A DNA stretch of 64,000 nucleotides from Mytilus galloprovincialis (GCF_965363235.1 NC_134839.1:98909743-98973742); one strand, 5' to 3'; counted from the stretch's first letter, positions 33,838-45,449 are shown. Numbers and translations are program-made. Notes: generated by a model not told the origin, from the letters alone.

Positions 33838-34200
33838 ATGAGGAGATATGGTATGATTGCCAATGAGAATGAGAAAAGTATCCCCAGAGCTAAAATGAGA
33901 TGATTGTAAGTAATTATAGTCATCTTTACGGCCTTCCAAAATTAGATTAACTCATACAATTTTAGTAGGCAAAAAAGGCCACAGCATGAATGATGAGAAA
34001 AACTCATACCATTTTAGTAGGCAAAAACAACCACAACATAAATAATGAGAAACAATTCAAACGAGAAAACAAACGGTCAAATTTGAAAACATTTCAATTT
34101 ATTACGAAAAACAAATATAACATACAATAAGTTACGACAACCACCAAACTACAGGCTCATTGGTTGGGACAGACATGTAAAGAATGAATTCATTCTCATT
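33838..34200 (+). repeat. Dispersed repeat family A downstream of PGRP gene 1
   Basis: Forward copy starting 'GGAGATATGGTATGATTGCC'. The segment 'TCATACCATTTTAGTAGGCA' with its near match just before (33953-34030) is a local 60-bp duplication. Confidence 0.7.
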
Positions 34201-34549
34201 AATGGGCGATAATCCTATTTGTTTCATCGACTATTAATTTTACATTTACAATAAGTTTACATTGTGTAATCCGATTTTGTATTTTCTCTTTTGAATTTTT
34301 TTTTCTACAGAATATCCATTATGTATTAAGTCTAGCAGAAAAAGGAAGAATTGTGTTGGAGCACTCGGGTACATTTTAGATAAAATGACTGTCCAATTTG
34401 ATTATTTCAACCGATATTTTTGCAATGCCATAAGTAGATGCTTTTCTCATAATATTTACCGGTATTACGTGTTTCCACTAAAAACGTTGAATGTTTACCG
34501 ATTAATACTTTAGTCTTGGAGAATGTGATTTATTCATTAGTTACAATTA

Positions 34550-34850
34550 GTTTTGAGCTCGGTGCTTTGTGTATTAGTTTTGTACCTCGTACCGCCAATT
34601 GCAACGGATTTTAATAGTTTGTTCTTACTCTCAATGTCTAAGGTTGGAGGGAGGTTTGATCGCGCTATAAAACCAGGTTCAATCCACTTTTTATCAACAT
34701 ACGGAAATGTCTGTACCAAGTCAGTAATATGAGAGTTATCCATTCGTTTGACGTGTTTCAGCTTTTGATTTTGCCCTTGCTTAGGATCTTTCCATATGGA
34801 ATTTCCTTGGAGTTCAACTATTCAGTTAAGTCAGTTAAATGTTGTTTGTT
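34550..34850 (+). repeat. Family C (PLE-2 tail) and preceding fragment
   Basis: 'GCGCTATAAAACCAGGTTCA' through 'TTTTGATTTTGCCC'. Preceded by 'TTGTGTATTAGTTTTGTACC', which also occurs near 52.99 kb. Confidence 0.6.
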
Positions 34851-34924
34851 GTTTTTTTTTTCTAGCATGAAAAATATGAAATATTTCAAATTTATATGAC
34901 TGAAGATATGGAATAATATGTGAA

Positions 34925-35660
34925 GGATAGAAGACATTATCGTTTATCTAATTCGGATGTTACTTACCATTAATGTGGTAGGGATCGAGGTTCTGGGAAA
35001 TGAACTTTAACTTTCTTTCCTTATATTTCAATATTTTTAAGAATATATTTTATCATTACCAAATAAGGATTGAATATCGCATCTTACTGCCAGTCACTTT
35101 TATCTGATCTGATTGAAACAAGAATTCATTGAAGACGACTGTCCATGCATCCTTCTTTGAAAGATTTACTAACATTTGCCAAGCACTTTCAGAGAATGAA
35201 GGTTTCATATAAAATTAAAAACATCCTTTACCGTAAAGATTCCACCTAGATACAATTAAAAGACGTTCATTTATTGCGGGTTCAAAACATCCCTCTAACA
35301 ACGTTTAATTATTGCTGGTCGAGTAGATTCAGAAGAGACTAAAGTCTGATTTTCAATAAGGTTGCAACGATAAATATGGGCAACTTATACCGGAATTGTG
35401 TCGCAATGTTTGCCACAATATCAACATTACAAGTTGATCGTTTGTAGAGGTCCCGCCAAAAGATAGTTTAAAAAGTAAAAATGACGACGGATCATGAAAT
35501 GATGATAATATCTCATATGACCATTTAAGTCGGCGAGCTACACGTAAAAACCGAAGCTAATGTTAACATTAATATCTTTCCATCTTACTTTTGCTTAAAT
35601 GATATAAGGTTTTTAGGTCAGAACACAGTATCGTGTATTCCATACATTCGGAGTAGACTC
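34925..35660. repeat. Diverged segmental repeat, copy 1
   Basis: About 730 bp alignable by eye, same orientation, with 53450-54175. Shared blocks: 'AGACGACTGTCCATGCATCC' (35134 and 53668), 'CAAGTAGATTCAGA'-type, 'AAATGACGACGGATCA' and 'CACAGTATC'. Many substitutions and indels suggest an old event. No known family was recognised. Confidence 0.6.
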
Positions 35661-35949
35661 ACCACTTTAATGACAGGTATCCGCACCTGGTAAAACGCAC
35701 ATTCTTTTGAACCCCTTATCAAATCCCCTATTATTCGATAAATTCAAAGAGAAAACTTTTATAAAAGTGACCAATCAAAATCAAATATTGACTCTGATTG
35801 CAAAGTGGTTTTAATTGATCAGAAAAAGTACCTAAATCTATATTAAACGATTTTCGTCATAAAATTGGTTACATCTAAGTTAGAAGAGCTACATGTAGAG
35901 ACTGTTGCTTCTTATCCTTATTTCTTACTATTGCTACACAGTTTTAATT

Positions 35950-36490
35950 GATAATAACACCATAAAGGAGGGACGAAAGATAACAGAGGGACAGTCAAAC
36001 TCGTAGATCGAAGACAAACTGACAACGCCATGGCTAAAAAAGGAAAGAACAAACAGATAGATAATAAAACCCAATACACAACATAGATAACTAAAAACTA
36101 AGCAACACGAACCCCACCAAAAACTGGGGTTGATCTCATGTGCTCCGGAAGGATGAGCAGATCCTGCTCTACATGCGGCACCCGTCATGTAAATTCAAAG
36201 CCGGTAAATAGTGTAATTCGGTAGATCACATTCGTGACAAGGGAACGGAATTGTAGTTATAACATAATGACATAAGGAACATATCCGAAGTCACCTGTGA
36301 AACGGATATTCAATAACGGTCAACCAACTCGTGATGGCGTATGTAAAATTCACTATTTGGAACTCTTGGTTAAAAATGGAAAGGTTACTATTGAGAGATG
36401 AAATCTCTTTTGTCGCAAAGTTTTGTTTTCAAGCGACCCTCATTGTCCATTTCTAGATGTAAGATATGAGGCAGACTTAACTGTATCTGT
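35950..36490 (-). mobile_element. Penelope-like 3' fragment (PLE-1)
   Basis: Reverse copy of the tail ('GAGGGACGAAAGATAACAGA', 'CAACGCCATGGCTAAAAA') followed by the reverse complement of the RT C-terminal region. Decayed fragment. Confidence 0.7.
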
Positions 36491-36494
36491 TAAT

Positions 36495-36760
36495 CGAATG
36501 GAAAAATCAAAAGCTCAAACACATCAAACAATTGGATAAGAATTGTTATATTCCTGACTTGGTACAGATTTTTTTTTATGTAGAAAATGGTGGATTGAAC
36601 CTGGTTTTTCAGCGCTAAACGTCTCACTTGTATGCCAGTAGCAGCTATAACTATTATTTTGACAACGATGTGTGAACAAAACAAATACGGTCCCAACGAA
36701 AACTGGGGATAATAATGCCATAAGAGGAAATTTAACTAAGAAAATCAAAGACTATTTTAA
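36495..36760 (-). repeat. Family C (PLE-2 tail)
   Basis: 'AAAATCAAAAGCTCAAACAC', 'ATGGTGGATTGAACCTGGTT' and 'GACAACGATGTGTGAACAAA'. Lies directly next to the PLE-1 fragment, in the same orientation. Confidence 0.7.
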
Positions 36761-36879
36761 CATATCACATAAAACAAGACTGCACATGCTGAAATGTCTC
36801 GCCTTCTTTACTTACCATTGATATAATTTTGATAGTCCTAAATATAAATATACAACTATCACATAAACTTTGCATGATC

Positions 36880-37720
36880 CAAAAATATGAGGTGAAGGTC
36901 ATATAAACCAAACGAGGAATACATGTACGCCTTACAATCATTCAATTCACTAAATAAAGTTGACCTATTGCTTATAGTTTCTCTAATAAACACCCTTAAC
37001 AAACAAAACTAAATATTGACCAATGAAATATGAAAATGAGGTCCAAGTCAGATTAACCTTGCCAGGCAGACATGTACAGCTTACAATCCTTCCATACACC
37101 AAACTGAGCGATGAATCTTGAAAATGAGATCAAGGTCAATTTAAACCTTCGAGACTGATATGTACATCATTAAATTTTTCCATACATCAAATATAGTTGA
37201 CATATTGCATAAAGTACTAGAAAAAAGACCAATCTCAAAAACTTAACTCTGACCACTGAACCACTGAATTATGAAAATGAGGCCAAGGTCAGAAGACAAA
37301 TTCCAGCTAGACACGTACACCTTTCAATCATTTAATACCCTTAAAAAAGTAGACCTATTGCATACAGTTAAGAAAAACAGACCGAAGCACAAAAACGTAA
37401 CTATAACCACTGCACCATGAACATGAGATCAAGGTCAGATGACACATGTCAGTTAGACATGTACACTTTACAATTATTCCATACACTAAATATACTAGAC
37501 CTATTGCTATTAATATTTTAATATTGACTTGACCACCAAAGGCTAACCTTATTTACTTATCAATGAAATGAGGTCGAGTGAAAACTGTCGGGAATGAGGA
37601 CCTGGAAAGGTACGCATATACCAAATGTTGTTATCTTTTGACAAATATTAAGAGAGAAATTAACATTATAAAATATTTGAATTTTATTTTCAACTATGAA
37701 AATGAGGTCAAGGACATGAG
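36880..37720 (+). repeat. Tandem array of about 150-bp units with AGGTCA-like pairs
   Basis: Successive units carry 'ATGAAAATGAGGTC', 'GACATGTACA', 'TTACAATC.TTCCATACACCAAA' and 'GACCTATTGCATA'. The GAGGTCAAGGTCA-like core occurs at 36889, 37038, 37126, 37279, 37425 and 37704, with a half core at 37570. Spacing is about 88-153 bp. Diverged satellite-like repeat, not coding. Confidence 0.75.
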
Positions 37721-37724
37721 ACAT

Positions 37725-37960
37725 GTGAAAAAGCAAAAACCAACAACCACTGAATTACAGGTTCCCGACTTTGGACAGGCAAATATATACGGAATGTGTC
37801 GAGGTTACACATGTTAGTGGGATCCAAATCCTCCCTCTAATCTGGTACGATGGTGTAACAGTATAACATGATAACGAACTATAATAATCAGTTGAAAGAG
37901 GCATAACTCATCAGATAGATACAAATTGAATACACTTAACAAATACACAGAGTGAACGTG
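37725..37960 (+). repeat. Dispersed repeat family A, second half only
   Basis: 'CCAACAACCACTGAATTACA' through 'GGAATGTGTCGAGGTTACAC' to 'CATAACTCATCAGATAGATA'. The first half is missing, so this is a truncated copy. Confidence 0.75.
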
Positions 37961-38559
37961 GCCGGGTACTTGTATTTAACAACAACAGAAAGACACTTCG
38001 TACAGATCTGCGAGTACTCACAGTCACTGACAGCTAGTACAAAGCCACTAACAACTAATATAGAAGTCATGCATTTCAGACTAAATATAAGCCGATTGCA
38101 ACTAATGAATAAATCCTGTTTTCCCAGACTAAAGTATTAGTATGTAAACATCCATCGTATTTCGTGGAAACATGTCATATCTGAAAATAGTCTGATCATG
38201 AGAAACGAATAATCTTGTGCAATGCCAAAATAACAGTTGAAATAATCAAATTTAACAGTTATTTCATTTACAATGTACCCGAGTGCCCCAATACAAAAAC
38301 AATTTTACTTTTGTTTGCTAGACCCAATACATGATGGATATTCTTCAGACGTTGAAAAACTTTATTTAAAGAAAAAAAAACCAGAATTAACTTATCTATT
38401 GTTGCAGCGTTATAATGTTATTATAATAGGCGATGAAACTCCAAATTCTTATACTGCCCCCCTTTTTTTTATCAAAACTCATTCTAGCCCATTTAAACTT
38501 CGATTCAATCATAATCACGTCGGTAATATATACGAGTATAGTTTAAATGATGTCACAAA
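37961..38559. other. Spacer between the two PGRP arms
   Basis: A 97-codon plus-strand frame (38273-38566) and a 62-codon frame have no recognisable features. No repeat family identified. Confidence 0.35.
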
Positions 38560-38653
38560 GCCGTGATGTGCAGTTTTATAAAACAACTGATTACATAGAT
38601 ACAGGCATTTTGAAAATAATTAATAAGTCTCTATATTTTGTATTCTTTATTTA

Positions 38654-41600
38654 TCAGTGGTGATAATGAGGCCATGTTTGAATTAAATCATACAATTTCT
38701 GACCAGGACAAGCTGTTTGTCCGACATCTCTGTGACCTTTAAGTATATAGTTGGCTGTGATTTTTCCTTTATTGACTCCGCACTTTATAAGATTCTTTAT
38801 TGCATTAAGAGCAGCGGTATTTGGAACATGTTCCATGAAGTTACCAATGACACAGATACCTGTGGCAAAAATGTAGTCGTAAATTATGTCCAATATGTCA
38901 TCGCTCCAAACAATTCGTTGCAAGTAAAATGAACGCATCGGTCTGTATAATTTGAGTTTTTATATGTATTTATTTCAAAAGTAAGATATTGTGAATGGTT
39001 AATGAATCTTTTTTGTAGAAGATTCCAAAAGTTTGAAGAAAAGTTAAACAGTCCAGTTAAGTTCTTTCAACGAATCACGAAGTTGCAAAGATTTCATGTA
39101 AAAGGCAAAAGATGTAAAATAAAGAAGTACTGCGAAGAAATTAACTATTTATAGCTTCTACTTACTTAAAAAACTGTCAAATAACAAATTACTTAATGTT
39201 CACATATTTACCAAACAACTCTTCGTATTTTCCCCTTATTTTTTGAAATGACATAGTCCTATAATAGTGGCAGTCATATTTGAGTAAATCCAAATTATAA
39301 AGGTCAAACTTCACAGATGCATCATTTTTCTACAGTCACACCTTTGATCCATTGTACGATTGTTTATATTGATTTTTGTAAGTGCTGTAGTCGTATGATC
39401 TACTATGCTGATGACTACACTGCTGTCACATGTTTGTTCATTAGAAGATGTATACTAGTATATATTGCTCATACAACATATATGGAATAAACGGATTAGC
39501 TAATTAATCAAATACTTTTACCTAGACCATCATGGTTATGATGCAAAGTGTGAGCTCCCACAGCGTCCCATCCCCTGGCTTCATAAACATTACCATCTTC
39601 CCCGACCACAAAACTGTATTCAATGTCACTATAGTCTGTAAAATACATATAGCTTAATCAATCTTATCGTCCGTCATATAAACTTGAATTCCCAGTCTTG
39701 CTATTCAAATTTGTACAGAGAAGGGGTTGAAACATTGTCATCATCTACATCAATATTTCTTGGATTATTACTTCAGCTTAAAAAAAAGTAAAGCACTATT
39801 GTCGTATAGCACGACAAAAACTCTCCAATACCATACAGTATCTTGATATTTTGTCACTAAAAACACCTGAATATTTGCGATAGAGGGGCGAAAAATATCA
39901 AACTCATAAATCGAAAATAAACTTACAACGCCATGTCTAACAAGGGAAAAGACAAACGGACAAATGATAGAACACAAGATACAACATAGAAAATTAAAGA
40001 CGAAGCAACACGAACCAAACCAGAAACTGGGGGTGATCTCATGTGCCTGGTAAAGGTAAGCAGATAGTGATCCACATGTGGCATCCGTCGTGTTGCTCAT
40101 GTTATTTCAAACCCGGTAAATAGTCTAATTCGGTAGATCACATTCGTGAAAACTGTATGTTGTCCTCTGGAAGTCAATTGATTATGTTTGTTGCTTGTAA
40201 CTTTTTCGTTGACTGATAATTACCAACAAGTATTTACTACATTGCCTTTTTCAAATAATTATCTTAAAATTAGAGGTTACTAGGTTACCAATTAAGCTAT
40301 CAAACATATAATATTTGGGTAAAAATTCTAAAATGTAGCATGATAAGACAACTCTCTTACAGACAAAAACAATCGTTACCTATTTTTAGTTCACCTGGCC
40401 CAAAGGTCCAAGTGAGCTTTTCTCGTCACTTGGCGTCCGTCGTCCGTCGTCGTCGTCGTTAACTTTTACAAAAATCTTCTCCTCTGAAACTCTTGGGCCA
40501 AATTTAACTAAACTTGGCCACAATCATCATTTGGGTATCTAGTTTAAAAAATGTGTCCGGTGAACCGGCCAACCAACCAATATGGCCGCCATAGCTAAAA
40601 ATAGAACATAAGGGTAAAATGTAGTTTTTGGCTTATAACTCTGAAACCAAAGCATTTAAAGCAAATCTGACATGGGGTAAAATTGTTTATCAGGTCAAAA
40701 TCTATCTGCCCTGAAATTTTCAGATGAATCGGACAAATGGTTGTTGGGTTGCTGCCCCTGAATTAGTATTTTTAAGGAAATTTTGCCGTATTTGGTTATC
40801 TTAAATACTATTATAGATAGAGACAAAAGAGGGACGAAAGATACCAAAGGGACAGTCAAACTCATAAATCTAAAACAAACTGGCAACGCCATGGCTAAAA
40901 ATGAAAAAGACAAACAAACAACAGCACACACGACACAACATAGACCTGTAAACAGCATTAATATTCAGTAAAGTAAGATCTAAAAATAAGTCAACATTAT
41001 CAAAATGGTCAGTTGACCCCTCAAGGAGTTATTGCCCTTTATAGTCAATTTTTAACAATTTTCATGAATTTGGTAATGTTTTGTAAATTTTTACAAAAAT
41101 ATTTTTCCTTGTATCTAAAGGGCCAAGTGTATTATAGATAGAGAAAATTGTAAGTAGCAAGACTGTTCAGTAAAGTAAGATGTACAAACACATCACCAAA
41201 ACACAATTTTGTCATGAATCCATCTGTGTCCTTTGTTTAATATGCACATAGACCAAGGTGAGCGACACAGGCTCTTTTGAGCCTCTAGTTCATAAGTGAT
41301 AAGATATTGAAATTTAAGAGAGTATACATGTCTACACACCCGACTGCCTAACTACCGTACACCACTTAATTAATAACCGATATTTTCGTTTGGAAATCAG
41401 GTTTAAAAATCAGTTGAGTTGGGCTTACTTTACTCATAAAATTTTCTACATAGCACAAAAAAATTATAAAACAGCAAAAAATCAAAGTTTGGTTCTAAGA
41501 GTTCTAGTTGTGTGTCTGTAAGTTTTGAAATTTATTGTTTACAATATTTTTCTTTTATTCATGAAGGTTATTAAGTTGTAGGTGCGAGTTCTTTTGGTTC

Positions 41601-44136
41601 TGTTATTCAATTACGATTTCATCTTCGACTGTATCAGTTTCAACGAACACAGTTTGAGTCTGTTATGGATATTATAGAACAAGCTCTTCAATTTGCAAAC
41701 GTGCAGTAATAAGATACTTTTAATGTGTAATAACAGAAATTTATTATTGAATAAAGGCAGACAGGTCACGTGATCACATAACCAATGGCAATATACCATT
41801 ACCCCAACATGTAAAGATTACGTTACTCGAAATGAACCATAAAACCAGTGCTGCACTCAAAAGTTAAAGAAGGTAGAAAGTTATTTTTCCAAAATGTACT
41901 CATCACATTGCTCATGACAAGAAATACTCTTGGAGAGAGTCGTATTCATTAAAACCTTAAAAAAAAGTAAAGGATCAATTGACTACTTGATACACAAAAA
42001 AGAATTCAAATTACAGATACTCACGATGGCCGTCCATGTGCCAATTTTGGTACCCCTTGACTTTAGCAATACATGCTGTCTTCGTATGACATGCTCCTGA
42101 GGCGCCATGATGGATATACACGTGATTTGGGGTATGCGTTAATAGGTAGTGTGGGTGTGTTGGACTACGAGCACCCCATCCAGCACGTGATACAATGTTC
42201 GGACAGCCTGCAGACGATGATGATTGATGGGCTACAACACAAATTCATCTTCTACATCTCATACAAAACAAACATGGAAATAAGTCTGCCGTTTATTTTT
42301 AAGCATATAATTATAGTTAACAATGACATATCTTTTTATCAACATTTAATTTTTGAAAGAAGGGGTGAAAGGTAAAATAACAAGCATACAGAACTCCAAG
42401 TCTTTTATGTTATGGCAAAATCAAAAGCTCAAACACATCTAACGGACCGATTTAGAACAGACATTTACTTGTGTAGAAAATGGTGGATTTAACCAGGTTT
42501 TAAGGCTAACTAAATCTCTCACTTTGCGTAAATATGAAATTTTAATCCTGGTATCTATGATGAGTTTATTAACAACCACCGGGTCGATGCCCCTGCTGAT
42601 GGCGATGTATTTTTCTGAGGGTATCACCAGCCCAGAAGTCAGCACTTCTGTGTTGACTTGAGTTATCATTGATATGTTCATAATAATAAATAAACTCTTA
42701 ACAAAACTTTTAATTTGTGAAGTACCAAGGCTTTTTTAACCTCAGGAATAGATTACCTTAGCTGTATTTGGCAAAACTGTAAGGAATGGTTGGTCCTCAA
42801 TACTCTTCAACTTCGTACGTTATTTGGCCTTTTACAAAATGTTTGATTAGAGCGTCACTAATGAGTCTTTTGTAGACGAAACGCGCGTCTGGCGTAAATA
42901 TAAAATTTTAATCATGGTTTCTATGATGAGTTTAATTTGAATACATTACAATAATGCCAGTATATTTGTCCCTTAACTGGTCATGAATAATTAATTATTA
43001 TAACCAATCGTTAGAAGGAACAACATAAGGTATTACCAACCGTGTTTGTTCTTTAGCTTATTCTAAAGTATGACTTACTCTGACAAGTTTTGAAATTCAG
43101 CCAATTGATTGCAGCCCAAGCATCCTAAAATATTGAATAAAATTTTGTATTAACATTGTTTCATAGATCAAATTTATTCGTTCTGTGATACTAATGTTCA
43201 TATGTCTTTTAATTGGGGTAATCAAATGTATGTTTTTATGTTGTGATGTTACACTATTGCTTCAGATAAAGATAAAGGTTGGTACATATTTAAACGTTCA
43301 AATCCGTTGCATTTGTTTGCACCTGTCCTAAGTCAGGAATCTGATGTTCAGTAGTTGTCGTTTGTTGATATGGTTCATCAGTGTTTTCTCGTTTCTCCTC
43401 TTTTTATATAGACGAGACCGTTGGTTTTCTCGTTTGAATGATTTTACACTAGTAATGTTTGAGGCCCATTATAGCTTGCTGTTCGTTGTGAACCAAGCCT
43501 ACTTGTTGAAGACCGTTCTTTGACCTATAATGGTTTACATTTTACAAATTGTGACTTTGATGGAGAATTGTCTCATTGGTATTCTTACCATATCTTCTTA
43601 TATCTATTGTCTGGATATGCTGCTACACAATACCTACCATGTCTTAATTGTTTTTGTAAGTTTGTTTCCATTTCTTTTTTTTTTAATATAACGTCATTAA
43701 TCAGAGTTATCTACTAGTAAATTATCAAGGTGTAGTGCAATGCTCACAAAAAACACAAAATTTACACGAAACAAGACGAAACAAAATATGTGACGTTCAT
43801 TTCCCTATAGTTTCACTTTGGAAAATACAAAATCATTAATCTGTGTTTTAAGCGTTTAGCACATAACATATTCTATCAATTGTTGTTTATTCATTCAATT
43901 TACGGCAATACATCGAACTTACATGTCCATTATAGTCAATATTAGCCCATGTATATCCATTAGCTGTTTGTCTGCCTCCTTTATCTGTGTGACATTCGCC
44001 AGGAGGGACTGTTCCCAAAAGTCGATGCGTTGTTCCTGCTCCAGACCTCACATGCAAAGCTTCTGTTGCACACCCGCACTGGGCTGCATACGCATCATTT
44101 GTGAGGAAACAAGTAACGATCACGGCTATGAGAATC
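38654..44136 (-). CDS. SH3b-domain peptidoglycan recognition protein, gene 2 (5' exon missing)
   Basis: Convergent paralogue of gene 1. Exons in transcript order: 44136-43923, 43124-43079, 42231-42025, 39635-39522, 38859-38654 (TGA at 38656-38654). Lengths 214, 46, 207, 114 and 206 nt are identical to gene 1. The frame enters the first of these mid-codon, so an upstream start-codon exon is missing here too. Leader ILIAVIVTCF ending AYA-AQ, SH3b domain ([17 protein letters not shown]), then PGRP. Amidase residues are conserved: YIHHGA, Tyr of EYSFVVG, GHRD, TACPG. Odd point: the WSDIGY of gene 1 reads YSDIEY here, so the residue before the catalytic-site Tyr is Glu instead of Gly. Other differences from gene 1 are scattered in exon 3 (HPHYLL for IPHSLL, ACHTKTACIA for [10 protein letters not shown]). 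An AATAAA lies directly after the stop (38647-38652), so the 3'UTR may be very short. Confidence 0.9.
39880..40160 (-). repeat. PLE-1 tail (family B) in PGRP gene 2 intron 3
   Basis: Reverse copy from 'GGGGCGAAAAATATCAAACT' through 'CAACGCCATGTCTAACAAGG' to 'ATTCGGTAGATCACATTCGT'. Carries one end only. Confidence 0.7.
40389..41292. mobile_element. Dispersed element with AGTTCACC / GCCTCTAGTT ends, PLE tail inside
   Basis: Starts 'TAGTTCACCTGGCCCAAAGG' and ends 'GGCTCTTTTGAGCCTCTAGT'. A CGTCGT-rich run lies at 40435-40460. At 40820-40945 a reverse family B tail ('GAGGGACGAAAGATACCAAA') interrupts it, so that retroelement piece arrived later. No coding capacity; class not assigned. Confidence 0.6.
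42390..42530 (-). repeat. Family C (PLE-2 tail) in PGRP gene 2 intron 2
   Basis: 'CAAAATCAAAAGCTCAAACA' through 'GGTGGATTTAACCAGGTTTT'. Gene 1 has a family C copy in the same intron at 30.36-30.56 kb. In gene-relative terms both have the same orientation, so this insertion may predate the duplication. Confidence 0.65.
42541..42935 (-). repeat. Repeat family E in PGRP gene 2 intron 2
   Basis: 'TAATCCTGGTATCTATGATG', 'GAGGGTATCACCAGCCCAG' and, near the end, 'GACGAAACGCGCGTCTGG' with a second 'TCTATGATGAGTTTAA'. The direct repeat of the ATTTTAATC..GG block at both ends brackets the element. Confidence 0.6.
43315..43605 (-). repeat. Dispersed repeat family A in PGRP gene 2 intron 1
   Basis: 'CACCTGTCCTAAGTCAGGAA' to 'ACCATATCTTCTTATATC'. 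Reverse on the plus strand, diverged subfamily (middle reads 'GAGGCCCATTATAGCTTGCT'). Confidence 0.65.
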
Positions 44137-44564
44137 CTTTAAAATAATTATTGTTAAATAAGAGTAGACATTGAATTTTCAACAAATGTTGCATGATCCT
44201 ATTTATTGATTATAATTCAATTTACGTTTTTAGTGTTTATCTCTTTTATCAAAATCGTGTCAGAAATATTGTGTTTTCAACCTACAAAGTAATATGTTGA
44301 AACTTAAGATTTCTGTATGAATAAAAATTTGACTCTCAATTCTTATTTTGTAACAATTTCCGTGTATTAGTACGTACATGACAAATGAGGAATATAATGT
44401 ATTGTCCGTGCTTGTCAAATCTTCTTAATAGATTACAGATAAATCGTTTATAGATCACGAAAATGACAAACGTGTAAAGATTGAAGATAATACTAGACTA
44501 AGTGGCCTGTTAAACTTGTATTAAGTTAACATTGACATGATTTTGACTTCTTCTTTGTTGCTGG

Positions 44565-44605
44565 TTGTTGCTGTTTGTTGCTGGTTGTTGCTGTTTGTTA
44601 CTTCT
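44565..44605 (-). repeat. Short CAACAA-type tandem repeat upstream of PGRP gene 2
   Basis: GCTGGTTGTTGCTGTTTGTT repeated twice. The gene 1 arm has one 'AACAAACAGCAACA' at 28714, so the repeat expanded in this arm only. Confidence 0.7.
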
Positions 44606-45061
44606 TTAGAACTTGCATATATTTTATTTTTCTTTGTGACTGTAGAAATGTTAGATAACAAGCACTAGATCTCTTCTTATATTTTATTAGAACGCTTAAG
44701 GTAACATGTATCTAAAACAATAAAGCTTCAGGATTTTCTTTTTTGATCTGTTTTATATTTTGTTATATTGGGTCTCCTTAATTATATTCATTTATTAAGA
44801 AATGCAAATTTAAACCCATAAGGATCGAAAGCCAAGAATATAACGATATACGCAATGCAGCTTACTACACTGTATATCAGCCATGTTTTAGCTGGTTTGC
44901 GGTTCTCTGTAATTCTTCGGGCCTATCATGTAGTCTTTTGCGAACAATTGACTCATAAGGAACTATAACACATCTCCTCATTGGTATGTTCCTTCAACGG
45001 CATTACTTCGAGTTGCTGTACAACATATTTAAACTTTAAAGTTAAAAGACTAATAATCTCG

Positions 45062-45290
45062 TACACGTTGCTGTATTTCTCGCTTGTTTTACATCACTAT
45101 AATTACATTTGAGGACCTTTGAGGACGACTGATGGCTCCGAGTCAGAACAATGTGTACAGATAGAACGGCATTACACGTTGCTGCATTTCTCGCTTGTTT
45201 TACATCACTATAATTACATTCGAGGACGACTGTTCGGCTCCGAGTTAGAACAATGTATACAGATAGAATGACGATTGTTCGGCTCGGAGT
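45062..45290. repeat. Tandem duplication of about 112 bp upstream of PGRP gene 2
   Basis: 'TACACGTTGCTG.ATTTCTCG' and the following 'TTTTACATCACTATAATTAC' occur at 45062 and 45174. The block ending 'GGCTCCGAGT.AGAACAATG' is also duplicated, with a third partial 'GTTCGGCTCGGAGTCGG' at 45276. The gene 1 arm shows a single equivalent near 27490-27560. Confidence 0.75.
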
Positions 45291-45449
45291 CGGTGTGTAG
45301 ATCTATAGAATGTCTTCCTGTAAACTCTTACATTGTGAACAAGGACGTTAAGCTTAGTTTGTCTGTGTTAAACAATGCAAGCTTCAAATTCATATTGCCA
45401 TAACAAATGCATGTTGTAATTTCCGCTGGACTATAATAAATGAGCTATA

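Larger units (their letters stand above)
27325..33850 (+). repeat. Left arm of large inverted duplication (PGRP gene 1)
   Basis: Homologous, in inverted orientation, to about 38560-45425. Matching anchors outside the exons include 'CAATATGAATTTGAA' (27358 / 45390), 'ATATAAAACAGATCAAA' (27869 / 44750), 'CATGTACGTACTAATA' (28900 / 44370), and downstream 'ATCACGGCTTTGT' (33822 / 38559). The two arms differ by private repeat insertions. Confidence 0.85.
38560..45425 (-). repeat. Right arm of large inverted duplication (PGRP gene 2)
   Basis: Inverted homologue of 27325-33850, covering promoter, all introns and the immediate 3' flank. Private features: PLE-1 tail at 39.88-40.16, an element at 40.39-41.29, family E at 42.54-42.93, family A at 43.3 kb and a promoter-proximal tandem duplication at 45.06-45.29 kb. 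Confidence 0.85.

Noticed and set aside
38717-38932. Plus-strand frame opposite the last PGRP gene 2 exon
   Set aside because: Shadow of the real minus-strand exon. A matching shadow exists opposite gene 1 at 33444-33635.
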